DNA of 64,000 nucleotides from Chloroflexi bacterium bin125 (lineage in GTDB: Bacteria; Chloroflexota; Dehalococcoidia; Bin125), in the NCBI GenBank assembly GCA_002239025.1, contig MPNM01000001.1:383026-447025 (forward strand). Reading direction: 5' to 3'. Below are positions 1 through 8,026 of the stretch, in pieces. A program made the position numbers and the translations under genes. The notes under the pieces are model-generated. The model was not told the origin of the DNA, made no database searches, and worked only from the letters and a program-made list of their open reading frames with translations. Positions within the stretch are counted from its first letter, which is position 1; each line of letters opens with the position of its first letter.

Positions 1-852
1 GCGCGGCGGCAGGCCGGATCCGACGACGAAGTTGAGACGCGTCCCGACGACCAGCGCCACATCGGCGTCACGGAAGGCCTTCGAGCGAGCCGCGATGAAG
101 CAGAGGTCGTGGTCCTCGGGGACCACACCACGGCCCTGCGGCGTCGTGTAGAAGGGAATCTGTGCGGTTTCGACGAACTCACGGAGTTCTGCCGACGCGT
201 CCGACCAGAAGATGCCGGTGCCGGTCAGAACGATCGGTCGCTCGGCGTTGGCCAGCAGCTCGATTGCTTCCTTGACCTGGTCAGGGTCGGCGCCAGGGCG
301 TGAACGCGCCGCGCCGGCGTCAGGGAACCAGACGGTTTCGTCATCGGACTGCTGGTAGAGCGTGTCGCCGGGCAGGTCGAGGTAGGTTGGCCCGGGCTTG
401 GGTCCCTGGGACTCGCGGTAGGCGAGATTGAAGAACTCGGGCATCCGGGCCGAGTGTGTGACCCGGCTGGCCCAGCGGGTGACTGGAACTGCCATCGCGA
501 GCTGGTCGTACTCCTGGAAGTCGTCGCGCTCAAACGACGAGAACGCGGCGGCCCCACCGAGGGCAACCATCGGCACGCCGTCGAGATACGCATTGGCGAC
601 GCCAGTCAACAAGTTAGTAGTCGCCGGGCCGGAGGCGGCCATGCAGACGCCCGGCAGGCGCTTGACGCGCGCGTAGCCATGAGCGGCCATGGCGGCGCCC
701 TGTTCGTGTCGACAGTCGATCGTACGGATGCCGTGCTCCGCGGCAAATCCGGCGGCTTCGATAATCGGTCCGCCCATGATGTAGAAGAGGTCTTCAACCC
801 CCTCGTTCACCATCTGTCGGGCGAGAAGCTCAGAACCCATCTGGTCTGGCAT
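1..852 (-). CDS. Thiamine-pyrophosphate-dependent enzyme, acetolactate synthase-like (3' truncated by window edge)
   Basis: I translated the reverse strand from the ATG at 852; the frame stays open to base 1, giving 284 residues of the N-terminal half. It shows the Pyr domain of ThDP enzymes, with the activating glutamate (E50) in RHEQGAAMAAHGYAR and the following ASGPATTN turn. The central domain starts near residue 190 (ERPIVLTGTG). Related enzymes are acetolactate synthase, oxalyl-CoA decarboxylase and benzoylformate decarboxylase, normally about 550 residues. The C-terminal domain that binds the diphosphate and Mg lies outside the window, so the substrate cannot be assigned. It lies 95 bp downstream of the ABM gene on the same strand and is probably cotranscribed with it. 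Confidence 0.85.
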   Translation of the reverse strand, partial: MPDQMGSELLARQMVNEGVEDLFYIMGGPIIEAAGFAAEHGIRTIDCRHEQGAAMAAHGYARVKRLPGVCMAASGPATTNLLTGVANAYLDGVPMVALGGAAAFSSFERDDFQEYDQLAMAVPVTRWASRVTHSARMPEFFNLAYRESQGPKPGPTYLDLPGDTLYQQSDDETVWFPDAGAARSRPGADPDQVKEAIELLANAERPIVLTGTGIFWSDASAELREFVETAQIPFYTTPQGRGVVPEDHDLCFIAARSKAFRDADVALVVGTRLNFVVGSGLPPR

Positions 853-947
853 GTTGTTGTCCTTTTCTAACGTTCCCGCTTCCCGTTGCGGGAGCTGTCG
901 AAGGCTGAGGCGGTCCTCTGCCTGGCGCTTCTGTACCGCAGGTCTGC

Positions 948-1238
948 TTAGTCAGCGACGTCGTAACGGTGCAGTACGGGGCGGCCGGTCGTAAACTCAC
1001 GGATTCCGGCCATGCCTGCCATTGCTTCGGATGTGCCGTGCGCCGTGAGGTCTTCCTCGGTCGCCCAGTTCTCGAAGAGCAGGTAGCGAGTGTCGTCCTC
1101 GACCGAACGGAAGAGGTCGTAGTTGTTGCAGCCTGAGTCCTCTGCCTTGACCTTGGCCGTCGCACCGGCCATGAAGGCTTCAAACGCGTCGCTCTGGCCC
1201 TCGCCAATGTTGAATTCCACTGTCAAACCGATTGCCAT
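948..1238 (-). CDS. Antibiotic biosynthesis monooxygenase (ABM) domain protein
   Basis: A 96-residue single-domain protein of the dimeric alpha/beta ABM fold (YgiN-like quinol monooxygenases, heme-degrading enzymes). Typical features are the early IGLTVEFNI strand, the central FENWATEEDL segment and a late TGRPVLHRYD strand. An in-frame ATG exists at 1250, but the GGAGCT ribosome site at about 1243-1248 would then lie inside the gene, so I prefer the ATG at 1238. It is followed by the ThDP enzyme and faces the SDR operon across 123 bp that must hold divergent promoters. The substrate is unknown; ABM proteins often act on quinones or polyketides, or serve only as small-molecule binders. Confidence 0.8.
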   Translation of the reverse strand: MAIGLTVEFNIGEGQSDAFEAFMAGATAKVKAEDSGCNNYDLFRSVEDDTRYLLFENWATEEDLTAHGTSEAMAGMAGIREFTTGRPVLHRYDVAD

Positions 1239-1361
1239 ATTCAGCTCCATTCAGTTGCGCGTGAGACACGGCACACGCCGCGTCCTGTGTGGACGTGTTC
1301 GCGCCAAATGATAGCGCTCGCCTCTTCTGGAGCTTGTCGGGACACGCCGTAGACTGCCGTC

Positions 1362-2189
1362 ATGCTTGAATCGCTGCGTATGGACGGTCGGCGAGTCATT
1401 GTGACCGGAGCCGGCCGAGGTCTGGGCCGGCAGATGGCGCTGCATCTCGCCGATGCCGGCGCCGACATCGTTTGCGCCGCGCGGACCGAGTCTCAGATCG
1501 CCGCGGTGGCATGGGAAATCGAGGCCAAGGGTCGTCGCGCGCTGGTGATTCCAACTGACGTGGCAGACTCCTCGCAAGTCGATGCGTTGGTAGAGCGGAC
1601 GATTGCTGAGTGGGGTGGTTTCGAAGTGATGCTCGCCAACGCCGGCGCGAGCGGCCCGGCTTCGATGAAACATGTCACCGAAATCACCGACGAGGATTGG
1701 CGGGAGACGGTCGACATCAACTTCTCCAGCGTCTTCTACAGCGCTCGCGCAGCCGCCCGGCACTTCCTCGCCGAAGCCAAGCCAGGCAACATCATCACTG
1801 TGTCATCGGGGACTTCCCTGCGTGGTAGCGGGCCCATCTTCTTTGTCGATGGGGCGGCCAAGGCCGGTGTGATCAATATGACTCAGTCGCTCGCCATACA
1901 ACTGGCGAAAGACCAGATCCGCGCGAACTGCATTGTGCCGGGTTTCATTGCCCAGAAGACGCTTGAGGATGCAGACGAAATCGAGGTCGCGCGCAACCGT
2001 GGTTCAAGGATCCCTGTAGGTCGCGTCGGCGAGGCATGGGAGCTGGGACCGTTAGCTGTCTATCTCGCTTCCGACGCATCGGCCTACATGACCGGCGAGG
2101 CGTTCATCATCGACGGCGGCGGACTCGCAGGCGGTCTCGCGCCGACCGGCTGGGATGTGCAGTCGGGAATCGGCGGCGTGCCGACATGA
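1362..2189 (+). CDS. Short-chain dehydrogenase/reductase lacking the catalytic tyrosine (SDR A1)
   Basis: 275 residues, classical SDR length. The cofactor motif TGAGRGLG (residues 15-22), NAG (93-95), DIN (118-120) and serine pair (148-149) are intact. In the YxxxK signature the lysine is present (K167), but the position four before it is Asp163, not Tyr. Codons around it are unambiguous and the reading frame is undisturbed. The close paralog at 5325-6131 has Tyr at the same number and shares the PTGW tail. The stop overlaps the start of the next SDR gene by four bases, so the two are translationally coupled. NAD(P)H binding is expected; normal oxidoreductase activity is doubtful unless another residue substitutes or the partner contributes. 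No clear ribosome site precedes the ATG; Met7 is an alternative start. Confidence 0.88.
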   Translation: MLESLRMDGRRVIVTGAGRGLGRQMALHLADAGADIVCAARTESQIAAVAWEIEAKGRRALVIPTDVADSSQVDALVERTIAEWGGFEVMLANAGASGPASMKHVTEITDEDWRETVDINFSSVFYSARAAARHFLAEAKPGNIITVSSGTSLRGSGPIFFVDGAAKAGVINMTQSLAIQLAKDQIRANCIVPGFIAQKTLEDADEIEVARNRGSRIPVGRVGEAWELGPLAVYLASDASAYMTGEAFIIDGGGLAGGLAPTGWDVQSGIGGVPT

Positions 2190-3004
2190 GTCAGCAGAAT
2201 CCCGAGCAGCCGTCGCTGCTTAACCCGTTGTCGCCGCCCGACGTGGGCGAGGGCAAACTCCAGGGCTTCGACCTTACCGATCGACGTGTGATCGTCTACG
2301 GCGCAGAGAAGCCGGTGGCGAGTGCGATCGTGGAGGCACTGCGTGAAGCTGGCGCCTCAGTCGGTGTGACCAGCGCAAACACCGACGGCACATCGCTGTT
2401 CCGGCTGAAGAAGGCCGGCGGCAACGGTCCGACTGAGGCCGTCGAGTTGTCCAACGGCACCAATGTGCAGGTCGCGACGCGGAAGATCAGCAAGGGGCTC
2501 GGAGGCGTCGACGCTGCCATCGTGGTTCCCAATCTCTACCACGCTGCGCCAATTCGCAAGACGCTTGACGCCGACATCCAACGGGTGCTGATGGGCAATC
2601 TGGGGGGGACGTACGCCGCATTCCGTAGCGCGACGCGAGAGTTTCGCGGTCGGCCGGGTCGATTAATCGCCGTGCTCGATGCATCGGCCGTGCGCGGATT
2701 GACCAATCTCAGCATCTACAGCGCGGCGCAGTCGGGTGTGTTTGGATTGGTACGCGCGCTGAGCCAGGAGTTGGCGCCGACGGGAACCACGGTCAATGCG
2801 ATCGTGGTCGGCTGGACGGATTCGACGCCCGGTCGCGGCTCGTCAACGGTGGACGAGAACCTGCTCCTCCGCTACATCCCCATGCGCCGCTTCGGCGAGG
2901 CGCCGGATGCGGCGCCGCTGGCGGTCTACCTCGCCTCAGAGGCGAGCGGCTACATCACAGGCCAGGTAATCCAGGTCGACGGCGGGGTGCTGAAGCACCT
3001 GTAG
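2186..3004 (+). CDS. Degenerate short-chain dehydrogenase homolog (SDR B1), probable non-catalytic partner
   Basis: 272 residues from the ATG that overlaps the preceding stop (ATGA). The SDR fold is recognisable at the C-terminus (YLASEASGYITGQ, VDGG), but the glycine-rich motif is eroded (YGAEKPVA, 38-45) and the YxxxK lysine is Gln182 (YSAAQ). The first 30 residues are a proline-rich leader containing NPEQP, which also occurs near the start of B2 (6143-6949), marking the two as paralogs. Loss of both the nucleotide motif and the lysine suggests a structural subunit. Heteromeric SDRs with an inactive subunit are known, for example BbsCD of anaerobic toluene degradation. Pairing with A1 is inferred from the overlap, not seen. 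Confidence 0.85.
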   Translation: MSQQNPEQPSLLNPLSPPDVGEGKLQGFDLTDRRVIVYGAEKPVASAIVEALREAGASVGVTSANTDGTSLFRLKKAGGNGPTEAVELSNGTNVQVATRKISKGLGGVDAAIVVPNLYHAAPIRKTLDADIQRVLMGNLGGTYAAFRSATREFRGRPGRLIAVLDASAVRGLTNLSIYSAAQSGVFGLVRALSQELAPTGTTVNAIVVGWTDSTPGRGSSTVDENLLLRYIPMRRFGEAPDAAPLAVYLASEASGYITGQVIQVDGGVLKHL

Positions 3005-3039
3005 CTCGCCGTATCCTTGCACTCTTGTGACGCGAACAC

Positions 3040-3060
3040 AAAGGATAACAGATATCCTTT
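3040..3060. promoter_or_regulatory. Palindromic operator 1 upstream of the Fic gene
   Basis: A perfect 8-bp inverted repeat, AAAGGATA / TATCCTTT, with a 5-bp spacer. Its centre lies 97 bp before that of an almost identical palindrome at 3135-3159. Both lie in the 182-bp gap before the Fic gene. A regulator dimer site is the simplest reading, and the Fic protein's own C-terminal winged-helix-like region is a candidate binder. Confidence 0.7.
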
Positions 3061-3134
3061 TGCTTTGTTGATACCGCGCTAAACGATCTGCGAAGGAGTC
3101 ACCCTCCCGATCCTGACGCTTGCCTCACGCCAAC

Positions 3135-3159
3135 ACAAAGGATACGAGTTATCCTTTGT
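3135..3159. promoter_or_regulatory. Palindromic operator 2 upstream of the Fic gene
   Basis: Perfect 10-bp arms ACAAAGGATA / TATCCTTTGT with a 5-bp spacer, about 28 bp before the Fic start. It has the same core and spacer length as operator 1. A further half site, AAAGGATT (3178-3185), sits directly against the start codon. The spacing suits repression by blocking polymerase or the ribosome site. Confidence 0.72.
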
Positions 3160-3186
3160 CTACATTGGGGAAGGGGCAAAGGATTC

Positions 3187-4380
3187 ATGAGTGGTCGACT
3201 GATCCATCACGTCTGGCAGCCGCGGTCCGATGCGCTTGGGCCCAGACGGTTCCGCAGGGAGTGCGGATACGACGCCTTTGTCCCTGATCAGCTCGTCGGT
3301 GCGCAATTCAACTTACCCATCGATGTCGCGGCGTATCTCTCAGAGGGCGAAGCGGCGATTGCGCGGCTGCAAGAGCGCGATGACCGACTGCTCGACCCGC
3401 TAGCTCACCTGCTCACGCGCAGTGAGGCGATCGCATCCTCGAGAATCGAAGGCCTGCAGGTCGACGCTCGAGGGCTTGCCCGAGCCGAGGCGAGACAGCG
3501 AGTTGGGCGCAGAGTAGGAACGCGTGCCCGGGAGGTGATGGACAACGTCGATGCCATGCAACACGCGATCATTGAAGCGGCGACCGTTGAGCGATTCAGC
3601 TCCGAAGATCTGCTGGCAGTCCACGACGTGTTGATGCGGCGGCGCCTCGACTCTGCCGGCAGGATCCGTTCGTCGCAGAACTGGATCGGCGGCAACGACT
3701 ACAACCCCTGTGGAGCCGATTTCGTGCCTCCGCCCGTCGACTTCGTCCCGGGATTGATGGAGGATCTTTGCGCCTTCTGTGAATCAGAAGAAGTACCTCC
3801 GCTCTTTCAGGCGGCCGTGGCGCACGCGCAGTTTGAGACGATCCACCCCTTCGACGACGGCAATGGTCGTACCGGTCGTGCGCTCGTCCATGTTGTGCTG
3901 AGACGCCGCGGACTTGTCGCGGAAGTGGTCCCGCCAATCAGTGTGGCGCTCTCGAACAACCGGAATGCCTACATCAATGGGCTGATCGGGTTCCGCGATG
4001 GCGACCTCACGGGTTGGCTGGAGCTGTTTGTCACTGCAACGCTGCAGGGCGTGCAACTCGCTGAGCGATACCGAGCATCGGTGCTTGAGTTGCAGAACGA
4101 TTGGCGGCAGTTGCTGCGCGACGGGGCGAATCCCCGTTCCGATGCCGCAGCCTGGGTCATCCTGGATGCCTTGCCGGGATTTCCAGTCTTGAACCGTGCG
4201 GATGCTGCGGTTTGTTCCGGTCGCAGCCTGCCTGCCGTCGATCTCGGACTGCGTCAGCTTGAGGTTGCCGGCGTGCTCGTACCTGTACGTGACGATCCAC
4301 CGAGTCGACGCAGTTGGGAGCCCGTCGGACTGTTGGATCAGATCATGGCCATCGAGTCAGACCTCCCGACTGCCCGTTGA
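3187..4380 (+). CDS. Fic domain protein (class II, N-terminal inhibitory motif, C-terminal winged-helix region)
   Basis: 397 residues. The Fic core motif is complete: HPFDDGNGRTGR at 220-231, with catalytic His220 and the anion-binding glycine/arginine loop. Fic enzymes usually transfer AMP from ATP to a Ser, Thr or Tyr of a target protein. An N-terminal inhibitory motif of the (S/T)xxxE(G/N) type is visible as SSRIEG (84-89), where Glu88 would block ATP, so this is a class II, self-inhibited Fic. Residues about 320-397 resemble a winged helix, common in Fic proteins that regulate their own genes. Two palindromic operators and a half site lie directly upstream. It separates two related SDR pairs and may be a later insertion. 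The target is unknown. Confidence 0.92.
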   Translation: MSGRLIHHVWQPRSDALGPRRFRRECGYDAFVPDQLVGAQFNLPIDVAAYLSEGEAAIARLQERDDRLLDPLAHLLTRSEAIASSRIEGLQVDARGLARAEARQRVGRRVGTRAREVMDNVDAMQHAIIEAATVERFSSEDLLAVHDVLMRRRLDSAGRIRSSQNWIGGNDYNPCGADFVPPPVDFVPGLMEDLCAFCESEEVPPLFQAAVAHAQFETIHPFDDGNGRTGRALVHVVLRRRGLVAEVVPPISVALSNNRNAYINGLIGFRDGDLTGWLELFVTATLQGVQLAERYRASVLELQNDWRQLLRDGANPRSDAAAWVILDALPGFPVLNRADAAVCSGRSLPAVDLGLRQLEVAGVLVPVRDDPPSRRSWEPVGLLDQIMAIESDLPTAR

Positions 4381-4437
4381 GCAGCAGGCGTGCCGTAGAC
4401 TGGCGCTGCTGACGATTACCTCCCAGGAGACTTACCT

Positions 4438-5319
4438 ATGACCGACTACGAGAACATTTTGTACCGCGTCGAGGACCGCAAGGCCTATGTGACGCTGAAC
4501 CGCCCCGAGAAGCTGAATGCGCTCTCGATTGCGCTGCAGGACGAGCTCTCCCAGGCGATGTGGGAAGCCGACAACGACACTGCCGTCCATTGCGTGATCC
4601 TGAGTGGCGCTGGTCGCGCCTTCTCGGCCGGATATGACCTGACCGGCTCGACCCGCGACTCGCAGGAGACCTACGACAAGGTCTACCGCGGCCGGGTCAC
4701 ATTCGATGACGACACCTGGGGCATGGAAAAGGCCCAGCGCGCACGGATGTCGATCTTCGACATGCACAAGCCGGTCATCGGCAAGGTGCATGGTTACTGT
4801 CTGGCCGGCGGCACCGACCTGGTCCTGCTCTCCGACATCATCATCGCCGCCGAGGACGCGGTGATCGGTTTCCCGCCGGTCCGTGCGATGGGCGCGCCGC
4901 CAGCGCACATGTGGCTCTACCACGGTGGGCCGCAGTTCGCCAAGCGCATGCTGCTGACCGGCGACAGCATCTCGGGGGCCGAAGCGGCGAAACGTGGACT
5001 CGTCTACGACGCGGTGCCGGCCGACCGGCTGGACGAAGAAGTCGAAGATCTGGCCAACAAGATGGCTATGATCGACCACGAGTTGCTCTCTGCCAACAAG
5101 CGGATCGTCAACCTTGGTCTCGAAATTATGGGTGCTCGCACCCTGCAGCGCCTGGCCTCCGAGAATGATGCCCGCGCGCACCTGGCACCAGCAGTGATGG
5201 AGTTCGGCAAGATGTCGCGCGAGAAGGGTCTCAAGGCCGCACTCGAGTGGAGAGACAACCGATTCGGAGACGGTCGCGGCTCGGCGGCGGCGCAGCAGCG
5301 CAAGGCTACGGCGACCTAA
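4438..5319 (+). CDS. Crotonase-family protein (enoyl-CoA hydratase/isomerase-like) with atypical active site
   Basis: 293 residues with a good AGGAG ribosome site. The crotonase core is clear: the N-terminal LNRPEKLNAL, the oxyanion-hole strand AFSAGYDL, and the second oxyanion helix GYCLAGGTD. The two glutamates used by true hydratases are not conserved: the GGGxE position reads GGTD and the PE position reads FPPV. So hydration of a 2-enoyl-CoA is doubtful; isomerase, hydrolase or C-C lyase chemistry on an acyl-CoA is possible. The C-terminal 60 residues are longer and more charged than in short hydratases. It is followed 5 bp later by SDR A2 and probably cotranscribed with A2 and B2. Confidence 0.88.
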   Translation: MTDYENILYRVEDRKAYVTLNRPEKLNALSIALQDELSQAMWEADNDTAVHCVILSGAGRAFSAGYDLTGSTRDSQETYDKVYRGRVTFDDDTWGMEKAQRARMSIFDMHKPVIGKVHGYCLAGGTDLVLLSDIIIAAEDAVIGFPPVRAMGAPPAHMWLYHGGPQFAKRMLLTGDSISGAEAAKRGLVYDAVPADRLDEEVEDLANKMAMIDHELLSANKRIVNLGLEIMGARTLQRLASENDARAHLAPAVMEFGKMSREKGLKAALEWRDNRFGDGRGSAAAQQRKATAT

Positions 5320-5324
5320 TCACC

Positions 5325-6131
5325 ATGGCTACTCCAGATCGATTTCGGCTCGACGGACAGGTCGTCCTGCTCACCGGAGCGGGACGCGGCCTCGGTCGTG
5401 CGATGGCCATGTCCTTCGCTGACGCGGGCGCAAAGGTCTCCGGCGCTTCGCGCACCTTGTCGCAGCTCGAGGAGACGGCTGAGCTGGTCACTGAACGCGG
5501 CGGCGAGGCCATTTCAATCTCGACCGATGTCACCGATGCCGCCGCGGTCGAGGCGATGGTTCAGCAGACGATTGACCACTTTGGACGCGTCGATGTTCTC
5601 ATCAACAACGCCGGCGGCGGCGCCGAAGGTGATGGTTCGCCACTCACAGATCTGACCGATGAACAGTGGCGCTGGGGCATCGACATGAACCTCACGTCGC
5701 AGATGCTCTGCGCTCGCGCGGTCTTGCCGCACATGGCCGAGCGAGGCTCGGGCGTGATCATTAACGTGGCCAGCGGCTTCGGCCTGCGCGGTGGTCGCGA
5801 CAATTGGATGTATGTCTCGGCCAAGGCCGGTGTCGTCAACCTCACCCGCTCATTGGCTGTGACCTATGGCCCCGCCGGAGTACGGACCAACTGCATTGCC
5901 CCCGGCATCTTCCCCCACACACCCCAGGCATTGGAACGTTGGCGTGGAGGACGGTACATCCCAATCGGCCGCGCTGGAGTCGCCTGGGAGATGGGACCGC
6001 TGGCTGTGTTCCTGTCTTCCGATGCTGCGGCCGGAATCAGCGGCGAGACGATCGCGCAGGACGGCGGCGGACTGGCGGCAATCGGCCCAACCGGCTGGGC
6101 GCCTCGCATTCGCCTGACCGAGCCGACCTGA
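5325..6131 (+). CDS. Short-chain dehydrogenase/reductase with intact catalytic residues (SDR A2)
   Basis: 268 residues from the ATG at 5325; the frame is open further upstream, but that overlaps the crotonase coding region. All SDR hallmarks are present: TGAGRGLG (17-24), NNAG (94-97), MN (121-122), Ser150, Tyr163 and Lys167. The residue after the second cofactor strand is Ser (GASRT), which leaves NADP or NAD open. It ends with the same PTGW tail as A1. An ordinary 3-hydroxyacyl or alcohol dehydrogenase activity is expected, plausibly after the crotonase step. B2 follows 11 bp later. Confidence 0.92.
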   Translation: MATPDRFRLDGQVVLLTGAGRGLGRAMAMSFADAGAKVSGASRTLSQLEETAELVTERGGEAISISTDVTDAAAVEAMVQQTIDHFGRVDVLINNAGGGAEGDGSPLTDLTDEQWRWGIDMNLTSQMLCARAVLPHMAERGSGVIINVASGFGLRGGRDNWMYVSAKAGVVNLTRSLAVTYGPAGVRTNCIAPGIFPHTPQALERWRGGRYIPIGRAGVAWEMGPLAVFLSSDAAAGISGETIAQDGGGLAAIGPTGWAPRIRLTEPT

Positions 6132-6142
6132 GGGAGGCTGCG

Positions 6143-6949
6143 ATGTCTGATTTCGTCCCAACTCCCAATCCCGAGCAACCGGAAGATCCGTTCCTGCTCA
6201 AAGGTCGCGTCGCCCTGGTGGTCGGTGCCGGCGATCCTCTCGGCCGAGCCGCGGCCGTCTCCCTGGCCGAGGCGGGCGCAGATGTCGCCGTGGCGTCTCT
6301 GCGCGCTGGGCCTCAGGAAGTGGTTCGGGTCAACTCAGTCGCCAACGAGATCTGGTCGCTGGGACGGGGCAACACGGCCATCACGCTAGATGCGACCGAT
6401 GAGAACAGCGTCGATTCCGCCATTGCTCGAACGATCTCAGAGCTCGGTCGCCTCGACATTCTGGTCAATGCCGCCGATCTGCCGGTGGCCGCTCCGATCG
6501 ACGAGCTATCCCCCGATGACTGGCATGCCATTCTGGCTGCCAACCTTCTGGCGCCGGCATTGACGTCGCGTGCCGCTGCCCGAGTGATGAAGATGAACGG
6601 CTACGGGCGAATCGTCAATCTCGTCTCCGTACTGGCCGCTCGAGGAGTGGCAAACACCTCAGCCTACGCAGCAGCTCATGCAGGAGTGCTGGCCATGTCA
6701 CGGTCGTTGTCTCAGGAATGGGCGCGCTCCGGTATCACGGTCAACGTGCTACAAGTCGGCATCTACGAGGGACAACGAGGCTTCGGCGACAATCCGGAGT
6801 CGGTGCAGCAGGTCGCTCGGATGCTGCCAGCAAAGCAACTGGTTCAGCCCAACGATGTCGGTCCCGCAGTGGTCGCCATGGCTGCCGATTCAGGCTTCAT
6901 CACCGGAGAGACGATCGCCGTCGACGGCGCCGCAACTGCCCGCGTCTGA
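6143..6949 (+). CDS. Short-chain dehydrogenase homolog lacking the catalytic lysine (SDR B2)
   Basis: 268 residues; the start at 6143 is set by an AGGGAGG ribosome site at 6131-6137. The glycine motif is present (VGAGDPLG, 27-34), but the NNAG motif is NAAD (109-112) and the YxxxK lysine is His179 (YAAAH). The leader carries NPEQP as in B1. It is better preserved than B1, and cofactor binding is likely. Its position directly behind the intact A2 repeats the A1-B1 arrangement, which supports an SDR pair acting as a heteromer. The lysine-to-histidine change makes independent catalysis uncertain. Confidence 0.87.
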   Translation: MSDFVPTPNPEQPEDPFLLKGRVALVVGAGDPLGRAAAVSLAEAGADVAVASLRAGPQEVVRVNSVANEIWSLGRGNTAITLDATDENSVDSAIARTISELGRLDILVNAADLPVAAPIDELSPDDWHAILAANLLAPALTSRAAARVMKMNGYGRIVNLVSVLAARGVANTSAYAAAHAGVLAMSRSLSQEWARSGITVNVLQVGIYEGQRGFGDNPESVQQVARMLPAKQLVQPNDVGPAVVAMAADSGFITGETIAVDGAATARV

Positions 6950-6952
6950 TCC

Positions 6953-7939
6953 CTATCCGCTCGCAACCAGAGCCAGGGTCGCCGCCTCGATCCTCGCCCG
7001 TTCAGGAATGCATTCCAACCACCGATCCGGAATCGCCGAAACTTCGTAGCGTGCTCCGAGTACGGCCCCGGCGACAGCGGCATTGGTGTCGGTGTCCCCA
7101 CCTGCGCTGCCGATCCGGACGAGCGCGTCTTCGAGGTTGTCCTCGGTGTCCAGACACCACATGGCCGCTTGCATGCAGAGGTAGGTGTGACCGCTCACCC
7201 GCTCCTCGGCGATGCGTTGGTCGACGGCCTTGGGTATGGCTAGCGCCCAGGCGATCAGTTCCGCAGGTGCGCCATCCAGGCTGGCTGCAAGGATCAGGTC
7301 TTCGCGATTCGGACTCTGGCCACGCAGCAACATGGCGATGGCTGCATTGACCACGATACAGGACCACTGCGCACCTGGCGCGAAATGAGTCACCGCGCAG
7401 CTCGCGGCAGTCTCTGCAATCAGCCGCTCTGGATCGTAGGCAAACTTGAGCGCGACCGGAGCGCAACGCATCAGCGCGCCGTTGGGCTGGGTTTCGGGAC
7501 TGCCACGCTCCTGCCAGAACGCTTTCGCCGCGCCTGGTACGCCAAATCCGACTTCGAGATAGTCAATGACCGTTGATGTCATGATCCCGATACCGCGCCC
7601 ATTCTCTCTGCGCCATCGAACCAACCGGTCAGCCAGGCCGGCAATCGGGTCTGCATCGTGAGCGAGCGCTTCGGCAAGATCGACGGCCTGGGCAAGATCA
7701 TCGTCCATTGGACGATCGCGTTCACGGGGATCGATCTCAGTAACGCCGTTAGGGAACGCGCCACGAACTGACTCCTGGCTCGCGCCTTCGATGGGCAGGC
7801 CCAGCAGATTGCCGACAGCCAGCCCGAGCAACACACCGCGGGCTCTGTCCGCGTCCAGCGGCACCGGGTGCGCTGAACCGATCAGCTCTACGAGGTGCGG
7901 CGCCTGACGGATAATCCCGGGGTCGTCGATCGTTGACAT
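6953..7939 (-). CDS. ADP-ribosylglycohydrolase family protein
   Basis: 328 residues from the ATG at 7939; a GTG two codons earlier is possible. The family signature is visible at both ends: an N-terminal GVLLGLAVGNLLGLPIE, then MDDD, which supplies metal-binding acidic residues, and a late GGDTDTNAAV loop that completes the binuclear Mg site. Such enzymes remove ADP-ribose from arginine or other residues (DraG) or hydrolyse related nucleotides. It is convergent with SDR B2, 3 bp away. The Fic gene lies 2.6 kb away; Fic transfers AMP, not ADP-ribose, so I do not infer a functional pair. Confidence 0.88.
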   Translation of the reverse strand: MSTIDDPGIIRQAPHLVELIGSAHPVPLDADRARGVLLGLAVGNLLGLPIEGASQESVRGAFPNGVTEIDPRERDRPMDDDLAQAVDLAEALAHDADPIAGLADRLVRWRRENGRGIGIMTSTVIDYLEVGFGVPGAAKAFWQERGSPETQPNGALMRCAPVALKFAYDPERLIAETAASCAVTHFAPGAQWSCIVVNAAIAMLLRGQSPNREDLILAASLDGAPAELIAWALAIPKAVDQRIAEERVSGHTYLCMQAAMWCLDTEDNLEDALVRIGSAGGDTDTNAAVAGAVLGARYEVSAIPDRWLECIPERARIEAATLALVASG

Positions 7940-8026
7940 CGCCACGAAGCCTATCGAGTTGGAGCAACGTTCGCGCTCCCTGGCCAGCTACTCTTAGCCT
8001 TGGATCGGCAAGCTGAGGAGCTACAG

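Noticed and set aside
4432-5181. 249-codon minus-strand frame opposite the crotonase
   Set aside because: No family features, and the plus-strand gene has a ribosome site and a complete fold.
3187-7939. Fic and ADP-ribosylglycohydrolase as a toxin/antidote pair
   Set aside because: Fic usually adds AMP, not ADP-ribose, and the genes are on opposite strands 2.6 kb apart.
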